From: Clostridia bacterium
GTDB taxonomy: Bacteria > Bacillota > Clostridia > Oscillospirales > CAG-272
Direction: 5' to 3'
NCBI GenBank assembly: GCA_017461385.1
Contig: JAFTXZ010000015.1
Span: 1 to 64,000, forward strand
DNA length: 64,000 nt
In this document: piece after piece, positions 42,104 through 49,176 of the stretch
Numbering within the stretch: position 1 is the stretch's first letter
How the letters are laid out: each line of letters begins with the position of its first letter
The notes under the pieces: generated by a model
What the model saw: the letters and a program-made list of their open reading frames with translations, nothing else
Database searches by the model: none
What the model was told of the DNA's origin: nothing
Program-made: the position numbers and the translations under genes

Positions 42104-43147
42104 ATGAAAACGGAGATTTTTAAGGTTGACGAGGGTAGCTTAGAAATACTTTCAAGGGCAGCTGAGCTCATTAAAAATGGTGAGCTTGTAGCAATTCCAA
42201 CTGAAACAGTATATGGGCTAGGGGCAAATGCTCTTGATAAGGACGCATGCCTTAGCATCTTTTCTGCCAAGGGCAGACCAAGCGATAATCCTCTAATTGT
42301 CCACGTGGCAAAGCCAGAGGACGCAGAAAAAATCTCCTTTACCTGTCCCTTATATTACAAGCTGGCAGAGAAATTTATGCCAGGACCACTTACAATAATA
42401 CTTCCCAAAAGGGAAATAGTTCCCAAGGAGGCAACGGGAGGACTTGACACTGTGGCAATAAGATGTCCCAGTCATTTAGTGGCAAGACGACTTATTGAGC
42501 TGTCTGGCTTACCAATCGCAGCCCCCTCGGCAAATAGCTCAGGAAAGCCATCGCCAACCACGGCAAAGCACGTTTTAGACGATATGGACGGCAAAATCCC
42601 AATGATTCTTGACGGTGGAGAGTGTGAGGTAGGCGTTGAATCAACGGTTATTTCTATAACCGATAATTCAATTACACTATTGAGACCAGGTAAGGTTACA
42701 ATAGAGGAGCTAAAGAATGTTTGTGAAAACACCCAAATTGCAGGTGCAGTCAAGGAGGAGCTTAAGGAGGGAGAAACACCTCTTTCCCCTGGAATGAAAT
42801 ATAAGCACTACGCACCAAGGGCAGAGTTATATTTGATTGACGATAAATATATTGACTTTGTAGCTTTCACAAAGCAAAAGCAAAAAACAGAAAAATGCGC
42901 TGTGATGTGCTATGACGAGGAAATATCACAGCTTGAAAATAAAAATCTTTTACCAGTAGGTAAAAAAGAGGACATAAAGATGCAGACTCACAATCTGTTT
43001 ATTCTTTTGCGTAAGGCAGACGACTTAGGCGTTGACACTGTCTATGCTCACCTTCCAGCTGATGAGGGTGAGTCCTTGGCAATCTATAACAGAATGATCC
43101 GTGCCTGTGCGCACAGAGTATTAGGAGGTAGAAATGGCAAAGGATAA
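42104..43147 (+). CDS. tsaC: L-threonylcarbamoyladenylate synthase (Sua5 type)
   Basis: A 347-aa enzyme making threonylcarbamoyl-AMP for the t6A modification of ANN-decoding tRNAs. The YrdC domain shows IPTETVYGLGANAL (~32-45), KGRPSDNPLIVHV and APSANSSGKPSPT. The linker SPGMKYKHYAP (~227-237) followed by a C-terminal Sua5 domain makes it the long YwlC/Sua5 form. It overlaps the downstream topoisomerase gene by 14 bases. Confidence 0.95.
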   Translation: MKTEIFKVDEGSLEILSRAAELIKNGELVAIPTETVYGLGANALDKDACLSIFSAKGRPSDNPLIVHVAKPEDAEKISFTCPLYYKLAEKFMPGPLTIILPKREIVPKEATGGLDTVAIRCPSHLVARRLIELSGLPIAAPSANSSGKPSPTTAKHVLDDMDGKIPMILDGGECEVGVESTVISITDNSITLLRPGKVTIEELKNVCENTQIAGAVKEELKEGETPLSPGMKYKHYAPRAELYLIDDKYIDFVAFTKQKQKTEKCAVMCYDEEISQLENKNLLPVGKKEDIKMQTHNLFILLRKADDLGVDTVYAHLPADEGESLAIYNRMIRACAHRVLGGRNGKG

Positions 43148-45359
43148 AAAAAAGCAGGTAAGAAAAGACTATGTAGAATATGTAGAAAGTGATCCCGTGT
43201 TTCAGCCTATAACAGAGACCATTGAAACGAACTATATGCCTTACGTTGTCAGCGTAATGCTATCAAGAGCTATTCCGGAAATTGATGGCTTCAAGCCAGC
43301 CCATAGAAAGCTACTCTATACTATGTTCAAGATGGGTCTTATGCATGGGCATAAGACAAAGAGTGCTAATATTGTTGGTGAAACTATGAAGCTCAACCCT
43401 CACGGCGACGCCGCAATTTACGAAACAATGGTTCGCTTGACAAGAGATCACGAGGCACTTTTGCATCCGTTTATCGACTCTAAGGGTACCTTTGGTAAGC
43501 AATATAGTGATAATATGGTATTTGCCGCATCAAGATATACAGGAGGAAAGCTTGACCCCTTCTGTCAGGAGATTTTCTCTGGTATTGATAAAAATGCGGT
43601 AGATATGATTGATAACTACGATAGCACCACCAAGGAGCCAAGACTTCTTCCAACCACGTTCCCAAATATTTTGGTAACTCCGAATATGGGTATTGCCGTT
43701 GGACTTGCATCGTCAATTTGCTCCTTCAATTTAGCAGAGGTTTGTGATGCTACAATCGCAATTTTGCGCTCTCCCAGATGCGATATAGAAAAGATAATGG
43801 AAATTTTGAAGGCTCCTGACTTTTCTGTAGGCGCAAATGTAATATATGATAGAGAGCAGATTAAAAAGGTTTACGAAACAGGTAAGGGACCAATTAAGCT
43901 TCGTGCTAAGTACGAATATAACGAGGACGATAACTCAATTGAGGTTTTAGAAATTCCATATACAACAACTGTAGAAAAAATCTCCAAGCAGATGGATGAG
44001 CTACAGAAGGAGGGCAAGCTCAAGGAGGTTATTGACCATCGTGACGAAATCGGTATTCACGGCTTTAGATTTACAATTGATCTAAGAAAGGGCACAGACC
44101 CAGAGGCGCTCATGCAAAAGCTCTTTAAGTTTACGTCACTTGAGGATAACTATGCATGTAACTTCAATGTAATCATAAATGGCGCACCAAGACAGCTAGG
44201 AGTTAAGGAAATTCTGGTTGAATGGATTAAGTTTAGGACAGAGTGTGTTACAAGAGAAAAAACCTATGAATATACCAAGAAAAGTGAAAAGCTTCACCTG
44301 CTCTTGGGCTTAGGACAAATACTTTTAGACATTGATAAGGCAATCCGAATCGTAAGAGAAACTGAAAAGGATGAGGAGGTTGTGCCAAACCTTATGCAGG
44401 GCTTCGACCTTGATAAGGAGCAGGCAGAGTATATTGCTGATATCAAGCTCCGTCATTTGAACAGAGAATATATTATGAATCGCTTGGCTGATATAGATAA
44501 TCTAAGGGCTGAGCTTGCAGAAATAAAATCGTTGCTTGATGACGAGCTTAAGCTGAAGGCATACATAATCAAGCAATTAAGTGATATTAAGAAAAAATAT
44601 GGTAAGCCAAGAAGAACAGGAATAGTTCAGGCGACAGAAATCAAGAGCTTTGACAAGGAGGACCTTGTTGAGGATTATACCGCAAGGCTATTCTTCACAA
44701 AGGATGGATACCTTAAGAAGATTACACAGCAATCCCTTCGTGGTAATGCAGAGCAGAGACTCAAGGATGGCGATAGCATAATCTTCGAGGGTGATATAAG
44801 CAATAAGGATGAGGTAATCTTCTTTACTGACAAGTGCCAGCTATATTTTGCAAGACTTTGTGATTTTGAGCTTTCAAAAGCCTCAGATTTAGGCATTTAC
44901 GTTCCAAAGCAGCTAAACTTTGACCCAGAGGAAAAGGTTGCAAAGATGATGATAAATCCTTCCTTTGATGAGAATAAGAGGGTAATTTTCTTCTTTGAAA
45001 ATGGTAAGGCTGTAAGAGTACCAATGAACCAATATCAGACACAGGGTAACCGAAAAAAGCTTAAAAAGGCATTTTCCGATGCATCTGGTATTGTTGAAAT
45101 TGTGCCAGAGGATAATGATGACTATATTATGCTTATAAACTCCGAGAAGAAGGCAATCTTAATCAGACCATCGCTTATTCCGATTAAAACAACCAGAACC
45201 TCAATTGGTACGGTGGTGTTTGCTATGAATTTGAAGAAAAAGCAAAAGCTAACAAGGGTTCTTGTAAGCTATGAGGATAAGTATCCGGAGGCTTATGCGA
45301 ATTATAGAAAAATAAAAATCCCTGCAACAGGCGTTTTAATGCAAAAGGGACGCAAATAA
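43134..45359 (+). CDS. Type IIA DNA topoisomerase subunit A (ParC/GyrA-like)
   Basis: A 741-aa DNA-cleaving subunit of a gyrase/topoisomerase IV-type enzyme. DGFKPAHRKLLY (51-62), NPHGDAAIYE (88-97) and the catalytic tyrosine Tyr135 in AASRYTGG define the cleavage domain. The C-terminal ~250 residues form a reduced pinwheel without a clear GyrA-box. The quinolone-determining position is Ala93 (GDAA), not Ser. It diverges from standard GyrA and ParC, and no parE/gyrB partner is adjacent, so the partner must be encoded elsewhere. AGGAGG precedes the ATG, and the gene is translationally coupled to tsaC. Confidence 0.85.
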   Translation: MAKDKKKQVRKDYVEYVESDPVFQPITETIETNYMPYVVSVMLSRAIPEIDGFKPAHRKLLYTMFKMGLMHGHKTKSANIVGETMKLNPHGDAAIYETMVRLTRDHEALLHPFIDSKGTFGKQYSDNMVFAASRYTGGKLDPFCQEIFSGIDKNAVDMIDNYDSTTKEPRLLPTTFPNILVTPNMGIAVGLASSICSFNLAEVCDATIAILRSPRCDIEKIMEILKAPDFSVGANVIYDREQIKKVYETGKGPIKLRAKYEYNEDDNSIEVLEIPYTTTVEKISKQMDELQKEGKLKEVIDHRDEIGIHGFRFTIDLRKGTDPEALMQKLFKFTSLEDNYACNFNVIINGAPRQLGVKEILVEWIKFRTECVTREKTYEYTKKSEKLHLLLGLGQILLDIDKAIRIVRETEKDEEVVPNLMQGFDLDKEQAEYIADIKLRHLNREYIMNRLADIDNLRAELAEIKSLLDDELKLKAYIIKQLSDIKKKYGKPRRTGIVQATEIKSFDKEDLVEDYTARLFFTKDGYLKKITQQSLRGNAEQRLKDGDSIIFEGDISNKDEVIFFTDKCQLYFARLCDFELSKASDLGIYVPKQLNFDPEEKVAKMMINPSFDENKRVIFFFENGKAVRVPMNQYQTQGNRKKLKKAFSDASGIVEIVPEDNDDYIMLINSEKKAILIRPSLIPIKTTRTSIGTVVFAMNLKKKQKLTRVLVSYEDKYPEAYANYRKIKIPATGVLMQKGRK

Positions 45360-45387
45360 TAGAAGAATAGTTAGGAGGACAGAAAAA

Positions 45388-45519
45388 ATGTCAAAGAACG
45401 ATAAAAACAACGCACCAAAGAAAAATATTGGCGTAATCGCACTAGTTTGGATAATGGCAATTTTGATGGTAGGTGGCATTGTTGCATCTACTGTTTATGC
45501 ACTAGTGCAATCATTTTGA
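45388..45519 (+). CDS. Small single-span membrane protein (43 aa)
   Basis: A 43-aa open frame with a strong ribosome site (TTAGGAGG) 7 bases before the ATG. A basic polar head (SKNDKNNAPKKN) precedes one hydrophobic helix (IGVIALVWIMAILMVGGIVA), so the head is probably cytoplasmic. It is the last gene of the operon, 28 bases after the topoisomerase gene and just ahead of a terminator. Size and layout recall DUF4044-type mini proteins, an impression only; function unknown. Confidence 0.75.
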   Translation: MSKNDKNNAPKKNIGVIALVWIMAILMVGGIVASTVYALVQSF

Positions 45520-45536
45520 TAAATCCGAAGCAAAGT

Positions 45537-45567
45537 AAAAAATGCGACACAGTGTCGCATTTTTTCT
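45537..45567 (+). terminator. Terminator of the long operon
   Basis: TGCGACAC-A-GTGTCGCA stem inside A/T runs. Confidence 0.9.
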
Positions 45568-45694
45568 TACTTTGATGATTAAAATCTCGTTTTTCTTGAA
45601 AAATGCTTTGATAATCTTGCTTGCTAAGAGCATAAAAAACTAAATGGCGATATTGCACTTTTTTCAAAAAAAATAAAAAAAATCGAAAAAGGTA

Positions 45695-45723
45695 TTGACA
45701 AAAGTAATTTGATTTAGTATAAT
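45695..45723 (+). promoter_or_regulatory. Full-consensus promoter of tRNA-Leu
   Basis: TTGACA (45695-45700), 17-bp spacer, TATAAT (45718-45723). Confidence 0.92.
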
Positions 45724-45757
45724 ATGTGAGCAAGCTAAAAAGCAAGCAAATATATAT

Positions 45758-45840
45758 GCGAGAGTGGCGGAATCGGCAGACGCGCACGTTTGAGGGGCGT
45801 GTGGGCAACCGTACGGGTTCAAGTCCCGTTTCTCGCACCA
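45758..45840 (+). tRNA. tRNA-Leu (anticodon GAG)
   Basis: An 83-nt type II tRNA. Acceptor arms GCGAGAG / TTCTCGC, the D-arm with GGCGGAATCGGCAGAC, anticodon stem CACGT / GCGTG with loop TTGAGGG (anticodon GAG, reading CUC/CUU), the long variable arm TGGGCAACCGT, T-arm ACGGG-TTCAAGT-CCCGT and an encoded CCA end. It is monocistronic with its own promoter and terminator. Confidence 0.97.
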
Positions 45841-45881
45841 ACAAAAAGAGAACTTTTGTCTACCAAAAGTTCTCTTTTTGT
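45841..45881 (+). terminator. Terminator of tRNA-Leu
   Basis: An 18-bp stem (ACAAAAAGAGAACTTTTG / CCAAAAGTTCTCTTTTTGT less one base) with a short loop. Hairpin array A begins in its 3' flank. Confidence 0.88.
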
Positions 45882-46063
45882 TTATCCAAGCCGCAGGCTT
45901 GGTATATCATCACGCTTTAGCGTGCATCTCATCAGCTCCTTTGGAGCTGTATATCATCACGGCATAGCCGTGCATACCCTATCCTGCGGCTTGATGATAT
46001 ACAACACTTCGTTTTGATGATATACCGCAACAAGTTGCGGATGAAATACAAGGCTACGCCTTG
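45881..46063. repeat. Hairpin array A (class 1, linker TATATCATC)
   Basis: Six perfect small hairpins: CCAAGCC-GCA-GGCTTGG (45886-45902), CACGC-TTTA-GCGTG (45911-45924), AGCTCC-TTT-GGAGCT (45934-45948), CACGGC-ATA-GCCGTG (45958-45972), CCGCAAC-AA-GTTGCGG (46025-46040) and CAAGGC-TAC-GCCTTG (46049-46063). The first half is joined by (G)TATATCATC-type linkers, the second half by the reverse complement GATGATATAC. CAAGCCGCAGG (45887-45897) can also pair with CCTGCGGCTTG (45983-45993) to enclose the inner hairpins. The first 79 bases recur at 46621. Confidence 0.9.
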
Positions 46064-46089
46064 ATTTATTTATGAAAGTGTGGTATAAT
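46061..46089 (+). promoter_or_regulatory. Promoter of the 46116 gene
   Basis: TTGATT (46061-46066, formed by the end of array A), 17-bp spacer, TATAAT (46084-46089) preceded by TGG (extended -10). Confidence 0.7.
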
Positions 46090-46115
46090 GTTTTTAGAGG
46101 GAGTGATATTAACCT

Positions 46116-46559
46116 ATGGAAAAATTGTATGCAGAGTTTCTTTTATGGTTAAACGAGCTGAATACAAATGAAAAATATGAATCGCTGTTACACAAATATT
46201 TTTTAAACGCTCCAAGCGATAAAGTTTTGCTTGAATTAGAGGAGTGTTCTTCGGATATACTCAGAACAAATGCTATATTAGAAAACTATTGGAACTCCGA
46301 GAATAAGATTTTAGATGCTGATGTATTTGGAGAACACTTATTCTCCGAGTTGGAATCTGTTTATAAATCCAACAAATTCGTCATTGAGGATTTCGGGAAG
46401 CGTTGTTATTCTCTGTGGGGATATTTACCACCACATTTAAAACAAAAAGAACCTTTCTGGACATTGAGTTATGCCGATGATTGCTTATCCTGGAATGACG
46501 AAGCACAAACGCGCAAACTATATGAAGAGGCATTCTCTTTTCATCGTCAGAAAAAATGA
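46116..46559 (+). CDS. Hypothetical protein between two hairpin arrays
   Basis: A 147-aa acidic, probably helical soluble protein that I do not recognise. It is rich in Glu, Leu and Trp; segments are EFLLWLNELNTNEKYE near the start, a central ENYWNSENKILDADVFGE, and a C-terminal LWGYLPPHLKQKEPFWTLSY. No metal, P-loop or membrane motif is visible. The style resembles small immunity or DUF proteins of accessory regions, a weak impression. GGGAGTG lies 12 bases before the ATG, long spacing. It has its own promoter and terminator, is flanked by near-identical repeat arrays and sits next to a tRNA, so it is likely a recent insertion. Confidence 0.7.
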   Translation: MEKLYAEFLLWLNELNTNEKYESLLHKYFLNAPSDKVLLELEECSSDILRTNAILENYWNSENKILDADVFGEHLFSELESVYKSNKFVIEDFGKRCYSLWGYLPPHLKQKEPFWTLSYADDCLSWNDEAQTRKLYEEAFSFHRQKK

Positions 46560-46589
46560 ACTGTATACACCTTTTTACTGCTCTTTCGC

Positions 46590-46623
46590 AAAAAAGTCGT
46601 ATCATTTCGATACGACTTTTTTT
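46590..46623 (+). terminator. Terminator of the 46116 gene
   Basis: AAAAAAGTCGTATC / GATACGACTTTTTT stem. Array B starts directly in its T run. Confidence 0.9.
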
Positions 46624-46710
46624 ATCCAAACCGCAGGTTTGGTATATCATCACGCTTTAGCGTGCATCTCATCAGCTCCCTTGGAGCTGTATATCATCAA
46701 CCAAAGGTTG
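46621..46710. repeat. Hairpin array B (class 1)
   Basis: Its first 79 bases (46621-46699) match 45881-45959 with three differences. Two of them change both partners of one base pair in the first hairpin (CCAAACC-GCA-GGTTTGG); the third lies in the loop of the third hairpin. The fourth hairpin differs altogether: CAACC-AAA-GGTTG (46698-46710). The array ends there, without the reversed half. Confidence 0.9.
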
Positions 46711-46719
46711 TATTTTTTC

Positions 46720-46785
46720 GCAACGATTACAATTTTAGAACGTACGATTTGTCATAATGCTGTACCTTTAGTCATTCTCGGATAA
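46720..46785 (+). pseudogene. 3' remnant of an unidentified gene
   Basis: After array B a short frame (ITILERTICHNAVPLVILG) ends in two stop codons right before a terminator. It has no start or ribosome site and looks like the tail of a gene cut by the array. No homology can be claimed. Confidence 0.35.
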
Positions 46786-46786
46786 T

Positions 46787-46850
46787 AAAAAAGGAGTTTT
46801 TGTAGTCAAAAACTCCTTTTTATCCGTTTTGAAAAGCAACGATATATCAT
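46787..46850 (+). terminator. Terminator followed by a decayed class 1 repeat
   Basis: AAAAAAGGAGTTTTTG / CAAAAACTCCTTTTT stem (46787-46821), then ATCC, an imperfect GTTTT/AAAAGC hairpin and TATATCAT (46843-46850), the class 1 linker. This fits a third, degraded array in the same position behind a terminator. Confidence 0.65.
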
Positions 46851-46860
46851 TGACAAAAAT

Positions 46861-46884
46861 AAAAAGCTCTCCCAAACGGAGAGC
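46861..46884 (-). terminator. Terminator of the 80-aa membrane protein gene
   Basis: GCTCTCC / GGAGAGC stem followed by T5 on the minus strand. Confidence 0.85.
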
Positions 46885-46903
46885 CTCTTATGTTCAAATT
46901 TGA

Positions 46904-47146
46904 TTAAGCAGCAAGAACTGTGATCTTGTTGGAAGTGATCTCTGTTACAAGGTCAACGATCCAGAAAATCAAGCCCAAACCAACAAAGTTCAAGATTCCA
47001 GCGAGAAGTGTTACGATGTTCTTTGTTTCGAGGAAACGAAGGATTCTGTAAATACCACCAACTAGTGCACCAAGAAAAAGTTGAAGGATGATCTTAACGA
47101 TCTTTGGAAGCGCCTCATAACTAGCAGTCAAAGAATTGTTAGCCAT
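46904..47146 (-). CDS. Small two-span membrane protein
   Basis: An 80-aa protein with a polar N-terminus and two hydrophobic segments (IVKIILQLFLGALVGGIYRIL, about 17-37; a second, LLAGILNFVGLGLIFWIVDLV, about 44-64). It loosely recalls the Pmp3/YqaE fold, but the family cannot be asserted. The ATG at 47146 lies behind AAAGGAG; the upstream in-frame extension has no ribosome site. Own promoter (TTGCAA-17-TATAAT) and terminator. Confidence 0.7.
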   Translation of the reverse strand: MANNSLTASYEALPKIVKIILQLFLGALVGGIYRILRFLETKNIVTLLAGILNFVGLGLIFWIVDLVTEITSNKITVLAA

Positions 47147-47200
47147 TATCAAATACTCCTTTATATTTTTTTCGATATGAGCTTTCTCATAACGCAATTC

Positions 47201-47229
47201 ATTATAACATAATGTTTCGTATTTTGCAA
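47201..47229 (-). promoter_or_regulatory. Promoter of the 80-aa membrane protein gene
   Basis: Minus-strand TTGCAA (47224-47229), 17-bp spacer, TATAAT (47201-47206). Confidence 0.7.
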
Positions 47230-47270
47230 GAGAATTTTGAAAAAACTTTTCTCTATATTATATTTATAAC

Positions 47271-47299
47271 TTGCATATTTAATTATAATGTGCTAAAAT
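47271..47299 (+). promoter_or_regulatory. Promoter of the miaB-mutS-mutL operon
   Basis: TTGCAT (47271-47276), 17-bp spacer, TAAAAT (47294-47299). Confidence 0.65.
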
Positions 47300-47334
47300 A
47301 TTTAGTGTATTATTTTCGCCAAGGAGGAAATAGA

Positions 47335-48732
47335 ATGGCTATCTTTGTTTCACCTGAAGAAAAGCTAAAACAGGACAAATATATATCTGCGGTTTTGTCT
47401 TTAGTGGGTGGACAAGGCAAGAAGGCATTTGTATATACTCTTGGTTGTCAGCAAAACGAAGCAGACAGTGAAAAAATCATGGGACTGCTTTTGCAGATGG
47501 GATACGAGAAAACCGATGATGAAAAAGAGGCAGATATCCTTATAGTAAACACCTGCGCCATACGAGAGCATGCGGAGAAGCGGGCGCTGTCAATAATAGG
47601 GCGCTTCAAGCATTATAAGGTAGCAAGACCTGATATTGTAATCGGCGTTTGTGGCTGTATGACTGCGCAGGAGCATAGGGCAAATCAGCTTAAGCATTCA
47701 TATCATTACGTTGATTTCACCCTTGGTACGGGAGCGCTTCATTTGCTGGCTGAGCTTGTTCTTAATGCGCTTAGCAAGGGCAAAAGACGTTTTTTATTAG
47801 ATGAGGAAACTCCCAAAATTGCAGAGGGACTTCTACCTGTGCGTGAAAGTAGCTTCAGAGCATGGGTTAGCATAATGTATGGCTGTAATAATTTCTGTAC
47901 CTACTGCATCGTGCCTTATGTAAGAGGTCGTGAGCGTAGTCGTAAAATGCAGGACATTTTGGACGAGATAAGGGAGCTTGCTAAGAAGGGCTATCGTGAA
48001 ATAACACTTCTCGGACAAAACGTTAATTCCTACGGCAAGGATCTTGAGGACAAGCCTACAATTGCCGACTTACTTAACGAAATTGCCAAAATTGAGGGCG
48101 ACTTCATAATACATTTGATGACCTCACATCCTAAGGATGCATCAAGAGAAATGATTGAGGCAATTACTAAGGACAAAAGAACAAAAAGTCATTTCCATTT
48201 ACCACTTCAATCAGGATCAGATGCAGTTCTTAAAAGGATGAACAGGCATTACGATACGCAAAGATACCTGGACATAATAAAAGAGCTTAAGTCAAAAAAT
48301 CCAGACATAGTTTTAACAACAGATATAATCGTCGGCTTCCCAACTGAAACCGAGGAGGATTTTCAAAAAACCCTCGATATTATCAAAGAGGTTGAGTTTG
48401 ATACAATTTATAGCTTCATTTATTCGCCAAGGAAAGGAACTCCTGCATATTCTATGGAGCAAATTTCTGAGGATGTAAAGCACGAAAGGTATGAACGCTT
48501 TTGTCAGGTGCAAAACGAAATTGCAAACAAGCTAAACCAAAAAATGCAGGGTAAAATCTATCGTGTCCTGGTCGATGGAAAAAGTAAGGGCAACGAAAAA
48601 ATGTATACCTCTAGGACAGAGGGCAATAAGATAGTGCATTTTGAATGCGACACTGACCACACAGGTCAATTTGTAAACGTTAAAATCACAAGGGCAGATA
48701 CATTTAATCTGTTCGGTGAAATAATAAATTAA
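47335..48732 (+). CDS. miaB: tRNA-2-methylthio-N6-dimethylallyladenosine synthase
   Basis: A 465-aa radical-SAM methylthiotransferase modifying A37 of tRNAs reading UNN codons. The N-terminal UPF0004 domain (YTLGCQQNEADSEKI; NTCAIREHAEKR; GVCGCM) supplies three cysteines for the auxiliary [4Fe-4S]; the radical-SAM motif CNNFCTYC follows; the C-terminal TRAM domain begins near GKIYRVLVDG. The start is the ATG at 47335 behind AAGGAGG; the frame is open further upstream but without a ribosome site. It heads a seven-gene operon in the Bacillus ymcB-ymcA-mutS-mutL order (cotE missing). Confidence 0.95.
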   Translation: MAIFVSPEEKLKQDKYISAVLSLVGGQGKKAFVYTLGCQQNEADSEKIMGLLLQMGYEKTDDEKEADILIVNTCAIREHAEKRALSIIGRFKHYKVARPDIVIGVCGCMTAQEHRANQLKHSYHYVDFTLGTGALHLLAELVLNALSKGKRRFLLDEETPKIAEGLLPVRESSFRAWVSIMYGCNNFCTYCIVPYVRGRERSRKMQDILDEIRELAKKGYREITLLGQNVNSYGKDLEDKPTIADLLNEIAKIEGDFIIHLMTSHPKDASREMIEAITKDKRTKSHFHLPLQSGSDAVLKRMNRHYDTQRYLDIIKELKSKNPDIVLTTDIIVGFPTETEEDFQKTLDIIKEVEFDTIYSFIYSPRKGTPAYSMEQISEDVKHERYERFCQVQNEIANKLNQKMQGKIYRVLVDGKSKGNEKMYTSRTEGNKIVHFECDTDHTGQFVNVKITRADTFNLFGEIIN

Positions 48733-48745
48733 AAGGAGATACATT

Positions 48746-49153
48746 ATGGAAATAATGGAGCTTGCAGCACAGCTTGGACAGGCGATTAAAAAGGATCCAA
48801 GACTTGTGAAAATGGAGGAGGCAAAGGTTGCCTACGAAAAGGATGAGAAGGTTCAGGCGCTTATGCTTGAATATAACACCCAACAAATCGCTCTTGCAGA
48901 GGAGTACAAGAAGAACCCAGTTGACGAAAAGATCGTTGAGGCTATTGAAAAACGCTTAGATCAAATCGTTTCTGACGTTACCTCAAATCCTAACTTCATT
49001 GCACTTAATCAAGCGCAAGAGGAGGTACAGGCTCTTATGGAGACTGTAAATGGAGAAATCGAGTTTAACATTACAGGAAAGCGTCCATGCACACATGACT
49101 GCCATTCCTGTGGTGCAGATTGTGGACATCACCATCATCACGACGAGGAATAA
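48746..49153 (+). CDS. ricA: YlbF/YmcA-family protein (RicA-like) with Cys/His tail
   Basis: A 135-aa helical protein of the Com_YlbF family. Residues 1-110 are the family core (ELAAQLGQAIKKDPRL...FIALNQAQEEVQALMETVN). The position between miaB and mutS equals ymcA/ricA in Bacillus. The tail is CTHDCHSCGADCGHHHHH, four cysteines and six histidines, suited to metal or Fe-S binding; RicA family members do hold cysteine ligands of the Ric complex Fe-S clusters. RicT, its partner, is encoded at 20545. GGAG precedes the ATG. Confidence 0.87.
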   Translation: MEIMELAAQLGQAIKKDPRLVKMEEAKVAYEKDEKVQALMLEYNTQQIALAEEYKKNPVDEKIVEAIEKRLDQIVSDVTSNPNFIALNQAQEEVQALMETVNGEIEFNITGKRPCTHDCHSCGADCGHHHHHDEE

Positions 49154-49176
49154 TTAAGAAAAGGGGGTAAGACTGT

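Noticed and set aside
46471-46785. 104-codon plus-strand frame
   Set aside because: It overlaps the 147-aa gene, its terminator and array B; only the last ~20 codons may be a genuine gene tail.
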